Below, in pieces: positions 29,501-36,895 of a stretch of DNA of 64,000 nt; the first letter of the stretch is position 1, and every line of letters starts with the position of its first letter. The notes beneath the pieces were generated by a model. It saw only the letters and a program-made list of their open reading frames with translations. It was not told where the DNA came from and made no database searches. The position numbers and the translations under genes were made by a program. Source of the DNA: Mycobacterium gordonae (GTDB taxonomy: Bacteria > Actinomycetota > Actinomycetes > Mycobacteriales > Mycobacteriaceae); contig NZ_CP070973.1 in the NCBI RefSeq assembly GCF_017086405.1, forward strand, positions 4,682,739 to 4,746,738, written 5' to 3'.

Positions 29501-32500
29501 CGGGGTGCTGTCCATCTCGGCAATCACCGACCGTTACCAGAACCGGATCCTGTTCTCCTACACCGACAATGGCATCCCTTCAGCAGTCGAGCATTCGGGC
29601 GGCTATCGGATCGAGGTGCACTCCGACGGCGCCCGCATTACTGGTTACGACCTGGCCAGCCCGAGCGGCACGGGGATTGCGGTGCGACGGTTCGGGTATG
29701 TGGGCGGGGATCTAGCCGCGGTCACCGACGGGTGCGGCGCGACGACGACATTCGTGTATGACCGCGATCACCAGATGGTGTCTTGGACCGATTCGGTGGG
29801 TGCGCACTACGAGAACGTGTACGGCACCGACGGGCGGATCACCAGCCAGCAGGGCACCGACGGGGTGTGGGCGGGCACCTTCGACTACGTGTCCACCGCC
29901 GAAGGCCTGGTGTCGACCTACACCGACGCCTACGGCGCCCAGACCGCCTACCAATTCGACGCCGATCTTCAACCGCGGAAGGTACTTGACCCCGAAAATC
30001 GTCTCACCACAACCGAATTCAACCGATGGCGCGATCCCCTGGCAGTGACGGACCCAACCGGTGCCCGCACGCAGTATGAGTACACCGAAGACGGCGACAT
30101 CGCCACCCTCACCGATGCCCTCGGCGCGGTCACCCAGATCGACTATGCCGGGCCGCGTCGCCCCACTCGCATTGCGCGCCAGGGCCACTCACCGACATCG
30201 TTGAGCTACGACGCAGCCGGAAACGTCGTCGAGGTGGCCTGCGACGGCGCCAGCCGACGCTACGAGCACAACAGTGCCGGTGCCCTGATCGCCATCATTG
30301 ACGAAGAAGGCCGCCGCACCCGGATCACCGTCAACGCCGCCGGACTGCCCACCCGTATCACCGACCCGGCTGGCGCCACCACCGACATCGACTACGACCT
30401 CTTCGGCCGCGCAGTCGCAGTGACCGATCCGCGCGGGCATCGCACCACCGTGACCCGCGACGCCGAAGGCCGGGTCCTGCGGCGCGTCGCCGCCGACGCC
30501 AGCAGACAATCCTGGCGCTACGACGGCGAAGGCAACTGCCTAATCCACATCGACGAACTCGGCGCCCGCACCCGCTTCGAATACGGCCTCTACGACAAAC
30601 TCACTGCACGCATCGCTCCGGACGGGTCACGCACCGAGTACCGCTACGACCAGGCGCGCCGACTCATCGAGGTCGTGAATCCCGACGGGTTGGCTTGGCG
30701 CTACGCGTATTACCTAGATGGTCGCCTGCGGTCGCAGACCGACTTCAACGGCGCGACCACCGCCTATCGCTACGATCCGGTCGGACGGCTCGCGGAGAAG
30801 ACCAACGCCGAGGGCCAGTCGATCCGTTACACCTACGACGCTCTCGGGCGCATCATCACCGAAGCCACCGACGCGGCAATGGAATCGGATGCGTTCGCAG
30901 GCGAGCTCACCCGCTACCGCTACGGCCCTGACGGTCACCTGATCGAGGCCGCCAACGTTCACGGCACCGGAACCTATCGGTACGACGGGATCTCTCGAAC
31001 GTGCACCGCATCGTGGGACGGGCGGCTGGTGGAGTCGTCGTTTGATGCCGCTGGCCACCTGGTCGGTGTCCGTAGTCCCAGCGGTGTCCGCGCCGACTAC
31101 ACCTACGACAGCCGCGGACTGCTCAGCGCCGTGCGGGCTGCGGGGCGGGCAATCAATCTGCACAGTGACGCCGCGGGGTGGATCACCCGCGCCGAGGTAG
31201 GCCGCACCACGTTGCAGCGCGAGTTCGACCCACTGGGGCGGCTGCTTGCCCAATCGCTGCACGCCTCCACCGAGGGCCAGCTGTTCCTTGAATCGACGCC
31301 GCGCGATCCGGTGCTGACCCAGTCCGCCTACACCTACCGGCCTGATGGTGCCCTGATCACCCGCATGGTCGACCTGGTCGACACTCGCTACCAGCTTGAT
31401 GCGCTGGCTCGCGTCAACGCCTGCACCCTCAATGGCGCGGTCGCCGAAGAGTTCGGCTACGACGCCACCAACAACATCACCACAGCCGGCCCGCCCAATA
31501 CCGAACCACGACATCAGCGGTGGGACTACCGCCGCACACTGCTGCTCGACGACGGCCGCTCCCACTACAGCTATGACCGGGCCGGCCGACTCATCCGCAC
31601 CGTCACCCGCCGCCTGGGCCGCAAGCCCGAGGTATGGCACTACCGCTGGGACGCCTACGACCGCCTCCGGATGGTCACCACCCCCGACGGCCAGATCTGG
31701 GCCTACGGCTACGACCACCTCAACCGGCGCACCCACAAAACCAACACCACCAACGGCAACAAGGTGTTGTTTACCTGGCTCGGTGACCAACTCCTCGAGC
31801 AAACCACTGTCGCACCCCAGGCCAGCGACACCAGCCCCCGCCAGACGACCACCTGGGCCTACCTACCCGACGCACCCACACCTGTCGCGCAGATCACCAC
31901 CACCGCGAACACCCCCACCCAACCACCCGTCGACATCCCGCTACGACTCGGCACTAGACCGCCACCGCCGCCGACGCCGGCCGGCGAGAAGTCCCAACCT
32001 GACATCGACCGCGCCTTCTTCGCGATCATTACCGACCACATCGGCACCCCCACCCACCTCATCGACCCCGCCACCGCCACCGTCAGCGGCCGCGCCAGCA
32101 CCACCCTGTGGGGACACACCACCTGGACCGGCGCCACATCCACACCCCTTCGCTTCCCCGGCCAATACCACGACCCAGAAACCGGCTGGCACTACAACCG
32201 CCACCGCTACTACCACCCCCACACCGCCCGCTACACCACCCCCGACCCCCTCGGGCTAGCACCCGCACCGAACCCCCACACCTATGCGCAAAATCCCACC
32301 ACCACAATCGACCCACTGGGCCTGGCGCCAATCGGGGCATGCGAACAACCACACCATGATTCGGGCACACGCGGTTCGTACAGCCCGGTGGCCGAGGCAA
32401 GAATTCCACGAGAAATGTGGCAGCATTCGGATGCTCGACATTTTCAGGAAGCCAATCGACAGCTCTATCACCAAGTGTTGAATAGTCCAGATCTTCTAGA

Positions 32501-32744
32501 CTTCATTGAGTCAAGATATCCCGGAACAATGGAACACGTTACTCCTAGTCGTGTTGGCGAAGACGGACTGCCTAATGGACAATTCTCGCGCAGGCCGCCG
32601 CCGGGACTGACATGGCATCATCATGAGTTGCCTGGATTGATGCAACTCGTTGACCGTATCGATCATGCCACGCGCCACGGTGACTATCATCCGAAGGGGT
32701 ACGGTGGTCGAGCGATCTGGGGCGGAGGAAGCACGAGGCGTTAG
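26598..32744 (+). CDS. Rhs/YD-repeat polymorphic toxin with WHH nuclease tip, 2048 residues
   Basis: The start is GTG at 26598, with GAGGGGG upstream. Residues 1-100 are a helical, Ala-rich segment resembling WXG100/ESX-associated N-termini, such as that of the channel-forming toxin CpnT. Residues 100-480 are helical and of unknown function; 480-830 are Pro/His-rich linker. From about residue 837 comes a DUF6531-like region ('NGEPVNMATGEYFLPMTDIE'), then many YD repeats (YxYDxxGRL) to about 1760. The Rhs core signature 'YHDPETGWHYNRHRYYHP' and two DPLGL motifs follow near 1880-1908. The variable last 135 residues carry 'LTWHHHELPGLMQLV' (W2006-H2009) and 'HPKGYGGRAIWGGG', the pattern of the WHH clade of HNH/Endo VII nucleases. 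The Rhs shell would encapsulate and deliver a DNase tip, probably through type VII secretion (inferred). The gene after it is the presumed immunity gene. Confidence 0.9.
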   Translation: MAPLDVDPRQLSGAGDKLSGDGDGLAAALATLTGGISGAYPGHDGAAIKFGTEYLKTGQGLLKAGAAAISASQRMGYGIKMSAYNYALANAASIPGGGTPSLPIPPCPAPHQAPGMSSPFGPGIAEPLLWVIVEQFVGDYWPDGNPGSLRAAGGAWAAFAEALNQTAADVALTEGQLAGQHLPEAGLMFAAINSLCTGMLDVARQCMQVANALTSFAGKVETTQNAIRDLLNRLNPMSGSLVGLAVSLFEDGDPLATIKAVADDIKAVLSHMKDEAAADQWVFGQVMGLVDSTTDSLERWVSKEFPTVAPVVNAYLDIENGVIHSAADTVQGIEGLDPTRFLYDPQGALKTWKDMADTLGMGVPPILITQLATNPQGVLDRVKALVDAKDWSGDHPLRGLGHNIGDIAQFFIPGVGEAKPAAAAAETSARLSEAGVGLETRLASEGAGDATGLLSRAGEAGGDLSTRAGKVASDLDQLNAPTIEPPRPSPGPDGPPQRALPADHPNGPPPPSQPGLPAAETKPTAVPHEPATPPEHPTAHTPTEPVQAPRTEPAPHNAPLEPAHPSAPDQTPGPHAPNDLTATPHTEPPPPAHPPAEARELPVSERPAGEHPTGRAPAEPGGAPHAESPTAPHPTEHTPSELLRSPHDDLPAGPHPPGEPGAAPHAEPGEAGEHARTPPPHEPGQVRPVEAPVSPGHPPQAAPAAPGPGTHLPPVSEMGAKPVAAASGEATRTAAQAAEAAKAPPVAPTEAAGARSLPSEARNAPADGAHGPADTPAGLADRTAPAGDRSAPGGGPREGHPGDPHLPENDHDPFAQADHDRGLAEDAREPGSSRELADCCANGEPVNMATGEYFLPMTDIELPGVLPLLLTRQHRSKYRRGVWFGPSWTSTFDARVVVTEDAVTTVGADGALLSFAHPSPDRPERPRHGRNWLLFATTDGGYRLLSQDTERSYHFEPKNGLNGTDLALGVLSISAITDRYQNRILFSYTDNGIPSAVEHSGGYRIEVHSDGARITGYDLASPSGTGIAVRRFGYVGGDLAAVTDGCGATTTFVYDRDHQMVSWTDSVGAHYENVYGTDGRITSQQGTDGVWAGTFDYVSTAEGLVSTYTDAYGAQTAYQFDADLQPRKVLDPENRLTTTEFNRWRDPLAVTDPTGARTQYEYTEDGDIATLTDALGAVTQIDYAGPRRPTRIARQGHSPTSLSYDAAGNVVEVACDGASRRYEHNSAGALIAIIDEEGRRTRITVNAAGLPTRITDPAGATTDIDYDLFGRAVAVTDPRGHRTTVTRDAEGRVLRRVAADASRQSWRYDGEGNCLIHIDELGARTRFEYGLYDKLTARIAPDGSRTEYRYDQARRLIEVVNPDGLAWRYAYYLDGRLRSQTDFNGATTAYRYDPVGRLAEKTNAEGQSIRYTYDALGRIITEATDAAMESDAFAGELTRYRYGPDGHLIEAANVHGTGTYRYDGISRTCTASWDGRLVESSFDAAGHLVGVRSPSGVRADYTYDSRGLLSAVRAAGRAINLHSDAAGWITRAEVGRTTLQREFDPLGRLLAQSLHASTEGQLFLESTPRDPVLTQSAYTYRPDGALITRMVDLVDTRYQLDALARVNACTLNGAVAEEFGYDATNNITTAGPPNTEPRHQRWDYRRTLLLDDGRSHYSYDRAGRLIRTVTRRLGRKPEVWHYRWDAYDRLRMVTTPDGQIWAYGYDHLNRRTHKTNTTNGNKVLFTWLGDQLLEQTTVAPQASDTSPRQTTTWAYLPDAPTPVAQITTTANTPTQPPVDIPLRLGTRPPPPPTPAGEKSQPDIDRAFFAIITDHIGTPTHLIDPATATVSGRASTTLWGHTTWTGATSTPLRFPGQYHDPETGWHYNRHRYYHPHTARYTTPDPLGLAPAPNPHTYAQNPTTTIDPLGLAPIGACEQPHHDSGTRGSYSPVAEARIPREMWQHSDARHFQEANRQLYHQVLNSPDLLDFIESRYPGTMEHVTPSRVGEDGLPNGQFSRRPPPGLTWHHHELPGLMQLVDRIDHATRHGDYHPKGYGGRAIWGGGSTRR

Positions 32745-32770
32745 GCACTACCGATACACCGAGGAGCGTA

Positions 32771-33139
32771 ATGGCGATCGATGAACCGATTGTTTTTGAT
32801 AATCTTGATAGTCTAATTTCAGGTATTTCATCGCTCAAAGATAGCGATGACTGGATCTACACAGATATGGATCGCTTAGCTCGAGATCCCCGCGCAAACA
32901 AATATTATTACCTCCCGGAGGAATGGATTCTGAGCCTGCCCCCAGGAGAGTCCTACATCGATGAAGAGGGGCTTGAAATGCCAGAAATTGTTCGGGGTCT
33001 CGGCCTTCGGGGATGGAGATTGGCGAGTGATTTAGCGCTGCTCGCATCCGAAGTCTCCGGCGCAGAAGACGTCGCAGCCTCGTTCGTAGAAGGATTGCAA
33101 AAGTGGGAGGATGAGCAGCCTAATTGGCGCACGAGATAG
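32771..33139 (+). CDS. Candidate immunity protein for the WHH nuclease
   Basis: 122 residues starting MAIDEPIVFDNLDSLISG, with GAGGAG seven bases before the ATG, 26 bp after the toxin stop. It is acidic, has no signal peptide or membrane segment, and is clearly AT-richer than the Rhs core. I do not recognise the family with confidence; it is not an obvious SUKH protein. The immunity role is inferred only from its position immediately behind a toxin tip, its small acidic cytosolic character, and the same arrangement in every following cassette. Confidence 0.75.
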   Translation: MAIDEPIVFDNLDSLISGISSLKDSDDWIYTDMDRLARDPRANKYYYLPEEWILSLPPGESYIDEEGLEMPEIVRGLGLRGWRLASDLALLASEVSGAEDVAASFVEGLQKWEDEQPNWRTR

Positions 33140-33157
33140 ACACAACAATGCCTGCGC

Positions 33158-33538
33158 GTCAACTTCATACGTCACAACGGCAGCGACCTTCGGGCAGCAC
33201 TTCCTACATTAGATTAGCCTCGAGAACTAGAAGGCACGAATCGTTACGCTGACCACCATATAGCTGCCCACAGCTCTCCCTTTGCCGCAGAGGCTCGCGA
33301 AGTTCTTTCAAGATTCAACATCGATATGATTGATGCGGCTAATGGTGTGTACCTACCTATAGGAGCCGATAGCTCAAGTATCCCAATCCAAATGGCATGG
33401 CCGTCCATGGATCAGTCCATTCGGCGGGTTATTATAGAGCTGTCAATCGTGAGCTCGGATTTGCGACATCGCGAGCAGATGTGCTGGATATACCTCACGG
33501 ACATACGTGAAGCGTTGCAAGCGGGAGGATTTCCGTGA
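33158..33538 (+). pseudogene. Orphan AHH-type nuclease tip, decayed
   Basis: Text typical of AHH-family HNH nucleases can be read piecewise. 'NGSDLRAALPTLD' ends in an in-frame TAG at 33215. It is followed without a start codon by 'NRYADHHIAAHSSPFAAEAR' and 'RFNIDMIDAANGVYLPIGAD'. The continuation 'VHSAGYYRAVNRELGFATSR' is in a second frame (about 33390-33485), and the ending 'LTDIREALQAGGFP' returns to the first frame. So there is one stop and two frame changes. The His-His pair and the NGVYLP segment are the family hallmarks. No Rhs core precedes it. It is a dead toxin module whose partner gene downstream is still open. Confidence 0.75.
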
Positions 33539-34101
33539 CCCATTTCGATCTTTTTAGCCCAGGACTCGCTGACATTACGTACCAGCCGGCTAGCGGACGA
33601 AGCTACGAGGACCAGGAGGCCATCGCCGCTCACCCCTTAACATCGCCCGCTTCCGAATGGTCTGAGCCGGAATTCGTGGTGCACGGGCACGACGAGAATG
33701 GTCGCCACCTGACCCCCACGCGCGTGCTGGTAGTGAGATCGGGCTACCTGGCGTTCCATCCGGATGATATTCACACCGTCGACAGCCTGCTGAGTGCTTT
33801 CGGCGAATTTTTACCTATTCGAACCACCCGTGGACGATTTTTGTACTTCAGGCCCTCGGAGTATCTCGATGGACTCGATGAAATCGAATCAGGGGCAAAA
33901 TATTTTCGCGACCGAAAACGTATAATACGGCTTCGCCAGGTAGTGCTCCATAATAAGCGAATTTTGTCTGTGGGCGTGTTCAAACTTGCCCGAGCTGAAC
34001 GAGGGCCTGTGTATTACCGAAACGACGTCGCAAATGCTCTCGTAGAGACCGGACTCTTCGAAGGAATCGAATTTCAACTCGAAGGATGGGCTACAATTTA
34101 A
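33535..34101 (+). CDS. Candidate immunity protein paired with the AHH remnant
   Basis: 188 residues, MTHFDLFSPGLADITY..., starting with GTG at 33535 that overlaps the TGA of the AHH remnant (GTGA), a coupling typical of toxin/immunity pairs. No signal peptide. Contains 'TRGRFLYFRPSEYLDGLDEI' and a basic 'KYFRDRKRIIRLRQ' stretch. It loosely recalls the Imm11/DUF1629-type immunity proteins found beside AHH nucleases, but I cannot confirm that by eye. The frame is intact although the toxin is broken, as expected if immunity is selected independently. Confidence 0.75.
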   Translation: MTHFDLFSPGLADITYQPASGRSYEDQEAIAAHPLTSPASEWSEPEFVVHGHDENGRHLTPTRVLVVRSGYLAFHPDDIHTVDSLLSAFGEFLPIRTTRGRFLYFRPSEYLDGLDEIESGAKYFRDRKRIIRLRQVVLHNKRILSVGVFKLARAERGPVYYRNDVANALVETGLFEGIEFQLEGWATI

Positions 34102-34134
34102 ACAGTAAGAGGCGCAGAAATAATCGTCTTACAG

Positions 34135-34426
34135 GCAGATTGATTGCCCGCCCCGCAGCCCGCGCGGCGCTGAGCAGGCCGCGGCCGTCGTAGGTGTAGT
34201 CGGCGCGGACACCGCTGGGACTACGGACACCGATCATTCGGCCAGCGGCATCAAGGCGACGACTCCACCAGCCGCCCGTCCCACGATGCGGCGGACGTTC
34301 GGGAGATCCCGTCGTACCAATATGTTCCGGTGCCGTGGACGTTGGCGGCCTCGATCAGGTAACCATCGGGGGCTGGTGTCGCTGGCCTGGGGTGCGGCGG
34401 TGGTTTGCTCGAGGAGTTGGTCACCG
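34135..34426 (-). pseudogene. Inverted fragment of the Rhs core
   Basis: Read on the minus strand, 34135-34366 matches the Rhs gene at about 30930-31163 (coding for HLIEAANVHGTGTYRYDG, then RADYTYDSRGLLSA). 34380-34426 matches about 31788-31845 (GDQLLEQTTVAPQASDTSP). The two source segments are joined in reversed order and carry several substitutions, so this is a scrambled, old copy rather than an assembly artefact. It has no start or stop context of its own. It shows that the array was assembled by duplication and inversion of Rhs gene pieces. Confidence 0.8.
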
Positions 34427-34956
34427 ACCACCCACACACCGCCCGCTACACCACCCCCGACCCCCTCGGGCTAGCACCCGCGCCGAACCCGCACACCTAT
34501 GCGCAAAATCCCACCACCACAATCGACCTCTTTGGCCTCGCACCGATCGCGGCCTGCGGTGCACGAAACGTTCCCGGCATCGCAACCGGTCCCAGTGATC
34601 GACGGCTTCGCGGGTCTGAAGGTAATGCGGCGCGAATTCCAGGGCAAGTCGCCGACGCACTTCGCGGTCGAGCATTCTCGACGTTCGATTCATTTAGGGA
34701 AGAATTTTGGAGAAACGTGAGATCTTTCCCGGAACTCCGTAGCCAATTCAGTCTGCAAAACCAGATCAGAATGGACGGCGGATACTCCCCATTCGCATTA
34801 GATACCCAGTGGTACAATGGCAGCAAAGTCTATACCCTGCATCATATCGACCCTGTGCGCAGCGGTGGCGGAATCTACGACATGGACAATTTGGCCGTCG
34901 TAACGTCCCGCTTCCACGGTGATGCATTAGATCCTACGTACCGCTACAAAAGATAA
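34405..34956 (+). CDS. Orphan Rhs tip cassette: colicin-DNase-like HNH nuclease
   Basis: The frame runs from the Rhs-core scrap (ARYTTPDPLGLAPAP and TTTIDLFGLAPIAAC, homologous to 32225-32343 of the full gene) into a new tip. The tip includes 'LRGRAFSTFDSFREEFWRNV', 'ALDTQWYNGSKVYTLHHIDP' and 'GGGIYDMDNLAVVTSRFHGD'. The HHIDP...GG.YDMDN...T...H pattern is the beta-beta-alpha-metal HNH motif of colicin E/pyocin S DNases. The homologous part starts about 34432; the nominal TTG start at 34405 has no ribosome binding site, so the module is probably silent unless recombined onto the intact Rhs gene. The stop at 34954-34956 overlaps the immunity frame. Confidence 0.8.
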   Translation: MLEELVTDHPHTARYTTPDPLGLAPAPNPHTYAQNPTTTIDLFGLAPIAACGARNVPGIATGPSDRRLRGSEGNAARIPGQVADALRGRAFSTFDSFREEFWRNVRSFPELRSQFSLQNQIRMDGGYSPFALDTQWYNGSKVYTLHHIDPVRSGGGIYDMDNLAVVTSRFHGDALDPTYRYKR

Positions 34957-34957
34957 T

Positions 34958-34962
34958 GGAGG
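34958..34962 (+). promoter_or_regulatory. Ribosome binding site fixing the Im-like start
   Basis: GGAGG directly after the toxin stop TAA, with a five-base spacer to GTG 34968. It decides in favour of GTG over the in-frame ATG at 34956. Confidence 0.6.
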
Positions 34963-34967
34963 CGTTC

Positions 34968-35186
34968 GTGGCGGACCTAAGTCGAGATGAGCTGGTCGAA
35001 ATGGTCACGAGGCTGATGAATCCGCGACCGGGAGATAAAGATGCAGACCACGAACACCTTGCACAGCAGATTGTAGATTCAGTCCCGGATCCAGACGTTA
35101 TTAATTACATATTTCACGATTCGACCCCGCGGACGCCAGAGGAAATCGTAGACAAGGCATTGGCATATAAGCCGATCGCACTGTGA
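34968..35186 (+). CDS. Colicin/pyocin DNase immunity-like protein
   Basis: 72 residues (MADLSRDELVEMVTRLMNPR...). The chosen start is GTG at 34968, five bases after GGAGG (34958-34962). An ATG at 34956 overlapping the toxin stop is in frame but has no ribosome binding site. The pattern L-S-R-D-E-L-V-E-M-V-T-R-L, then acidic helices, 'DPDVINYIFHD', 'TPEEIVDKALAYK' follows the four-helix Im2/Im7/Im9 immunity proteins (E-x-L-x-L-V-T ... D-x-I-Y-Y-P ... S-P-x-x-I-V). Those proteins bind and block colicin-type HNH nucleases. The match between this family and the HNH tip upstream supports both calls. Confidence 0.8.
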   Translation: MADLSRDELVEMVTRLMNPRPGDKDADHEHLAQQIVDSVPDPDVINYIFHDSTPRTPEEIVDKALAYKPIAL

Positions 35187-35712
35187 AATTTCCCCTAAAG
35201 CGACCCCTCAGGCTAGCACCCGCGCCGAACCCGCACACCTACCCGGCCAACCCCACCACCACAATCGACCCACTGGGCCTGGCGCCAATCGCGGCATGCG
35301 AACCCACATCTGACACAACTGGTCCTCGGTCGGGTGAGAAATATGGCAGCGGGCGAGCTACACCGTGGCGTACGACACCACGCTTCCACCAGATCTGTTT
35401 CCGGGTTACAGCCGAGGCGAGCATTTCAGAGCGGCAAATGAGGCCTTGCTGCGTGCTATGGATGCAGATCCGTTGTTCGCGCAGGCTGTGAGTGACCTAA
35501 TCCCAGGTCTCCGCGACGCGATCGAAACGCCCGGCGGGGCCGCCCGACCGCGCTCTCCGTCCCAGTTGGGGTGGACGTGGCATCATCATATCGATCCGGG
35601 TCGGATGCAGTTGGTTCCCGACATACATCACCCGGTCGGAAAAGGAAGTAGGCCGAACACTTGGCGATTAATGCATCCGGGAGGCATCGGTGGAATGGCG
35701 CTTTGGGGCTGA
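35183..35712 (+). pseudogene. Orphan Rhs tip cassette: second WHH nuclease, frameshifted at the junction
   Basis: The left part (from about 35205) repeats the Rhs-core end: LAPAPNPHTYPANPTTTIDP, LGLAPIAACE. The toxin part lies in another frame, open after a TGA at 35335: 'YDTTLPPDLFPGYSRGEHFR', 'DPLFAQAVSDLIPGL', 'LGWTWHHHIDPGRMQLV' and 'HPGGIGGMALWG'. The tip aligns in layout with the WHH tip of the full gene (WHHH, then HP-x-GG-x-A-x-WG), so it is the same clade with a divergent sequence. The frame change falls between about 35337 and 35365. A GTG at 35365 could start a stand-alone 115-residue protein, but no ribosome binding site is evident. Stop at 35710-35712. Confidence 0.7.
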
Positions 35713-35713
35713 C

Positions 35714-36001
35714 ATGCCCGTGCGGCTCGAAGTAATTCTTAATCAAATTTTCAACGCAGATTACGATGATATTCCCGATGGCAGTATTTTTGTCCCGAAA
35801 AAAGACTACGAATCGAGAAACATTCAACTCACCACACCAGCTTATATTAGTCAGTCATCCAGAAGAGATGCTGGCGACTGGACCTACTACCTGGAACTTT
35901 TATTGGTTAAAGACTTGTTTGACGGATGGAGCGTGTTAGACCAGGATTTGCTAGATCGGGTCACGCACTACGCCATTTACGATAGCCTTCCCGACGAATA
36001 G
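35714..36001 (+). CDS. Candidate immunity protein for the second WHH nuclease
   Basis: 95 residues from ATG 35714, one base after the toxin TGA: MPVRLEVILNQIFNADYDDI. Strongly acidic, no membrane segment, AT-rich. Contains 'DWTYYLELLLVKDLFDGW'. I do not recognise a named family. The role is inferred from tight placement behind the WHH tip. An in-frame start at 35690 would overlap the toxin by eight codons and is less likely. Confidence 0.65.
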   Translation: MPVRLEVILNQIFNADYDDIPDGSIFVPKKDYESRNIQLTTPAYISQSSRRDAGDWTYYLELLLVKDLFDGWSVLDQDLLDRVTHYAIYDSLPDE

Positions 36002-36118
36002 CAAGTAATTTTCTGCTTAACTTCCGTCTTGCGATTTGAAGCGCAAGGCAGCGGACCTTCCAAGGAGTGCTTTCATAGCCGGCGTCAATGCACCTGAGTT
36101 CTGTAACGGAGTGAAAAT

Positions 36119-36388
36119 ATGCCACGCCCGAAACGGGCACAATTGTACGCGAGCGGAATCCGAGCGAGGACGATGAACGGCGCGCCGCCGAGGAGCTACG
36201 GGTTCCCGCATCTCCACCACGCAGACCAAATGCCGGGTGCCGCCATTAATGAAGTCACCCAAGAGGTTCATCGGCGACCAGAGTATCCCAACGAGTTTAA
36301 TCAAGGAGTCACCAACGCAATGAGAGAAGCGGACCGCAGACTCCACTGGATGATGCGAGCCTTCGAGATGGGATGGGCGCGAAAGTGA
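36119..36388 (+). CDS. Small LHH-type HNH nuclease toxin
   Basis: 89 residues starting with ATG 36119, with GGAG (36108-36111) and a seven-base spacer, so it has its own translation signal. The translation includes 'NGAPPRSYGFPHLHHADQMP' and 'GAAINEVTQEVHRRPEYP', the L-H-H ... Q-x-P-G-x-x-x-E-x-x-x-x-x-H layout of LHH-family HNH/Endo VII nucleases, usually found at the C-terminus of polymorphic toxins. Here no Rhs core precedes it; an in-frame stop lies at 36104. It may be a free-standing remnant tip or an expressed short toxin. Its stop overlaps the GTG of the next gene. Confidence 0.65.
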   Translation: MPRPKRAQLYASGIRARTMNGAPPRSYGFPHLHHADQMPGAAINEVTQEVHRRPEYPNEFNQGVTNAMREADRRLHWMMRAFEMGWARK

Positions 36389-36807
36389 AGCAGATAGATT
36401 TCGCCAAACAGTTTGCTGACTTGCAGAGTGAACAAGACGAGCTTGGGCTCCGTAATACTGCGGGTCTCACCGACGACGAAATCGCGCAGACTGAGCGGCT
36501 GCTGGGAGCGAAACTACCGAGCGACTACCTCTGGTTTCTTCAGAATTACTGGACAGGGATGTTCGGTGCCGTGGATCTTTACACCTTCGACCAGGCGGAT
36601 CGCAGCTACCTTGGCCAACGTCAGCCACCAGGGGTCGCCGGGAAATTTGTCGCATTTGCCGACGACGGGTTTGGTAACGCTTACTGCTTCCCGATAGTAG
36701 ACAAGGTATGTCGTGACGAGGTCGTCATCGTGCCCATGCTTGCGTCCGAGTTCACCGGAAATATTGAATACGATTCTTTTCTTGATTTTCTGGTATCGAA
36801 CGCATGA
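36385..36807 (+). CDS. SUKH (SMI1/KNR4) family immunity protein
   Basis: 140 residues if started at GTG 36385, which overlaps the toxin stop as GTGA; ATG 36373, four codons earlier, is the alternative. The sequence 'GLTDDEIAQTERLLGAKLPS' 'DYLWFLQNYW' is the SUKH N-terminal helix-plus-loop signature. 'KFVAFADDGFGNAYCFPI' is the characteristic central strand, and 'SFLDFLVSN' the C-terminal helix. SUKH proteins are common immunity partners of LHH, WHH and AHH nucleases, so this pairs well with the small LHH protein upstream. The frame is intact and AT-rich. Confidence 0.85.
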   Translation: MKQIDFAKQFADLQSEQDELGLRNTAGLTDDEIAQTERLLGAKLPSDYLWFLQNYWTGMFGAVDLYTFDQADRSYLGQRQPPGVAGKFVAFADDGFGNAYCFPIVDKVCRDEVVIVPMLASEFTGNIEYDSFLDFLVSNA

Positions 36808-36895
36808 GCTACTCCGGGAGCTGGTGCGAGCGGCACGGCCTCGCAAAGACGGAAATCAAGTAGATACTCCGGGTCGAGGAAGCGGAGCGAACTCG

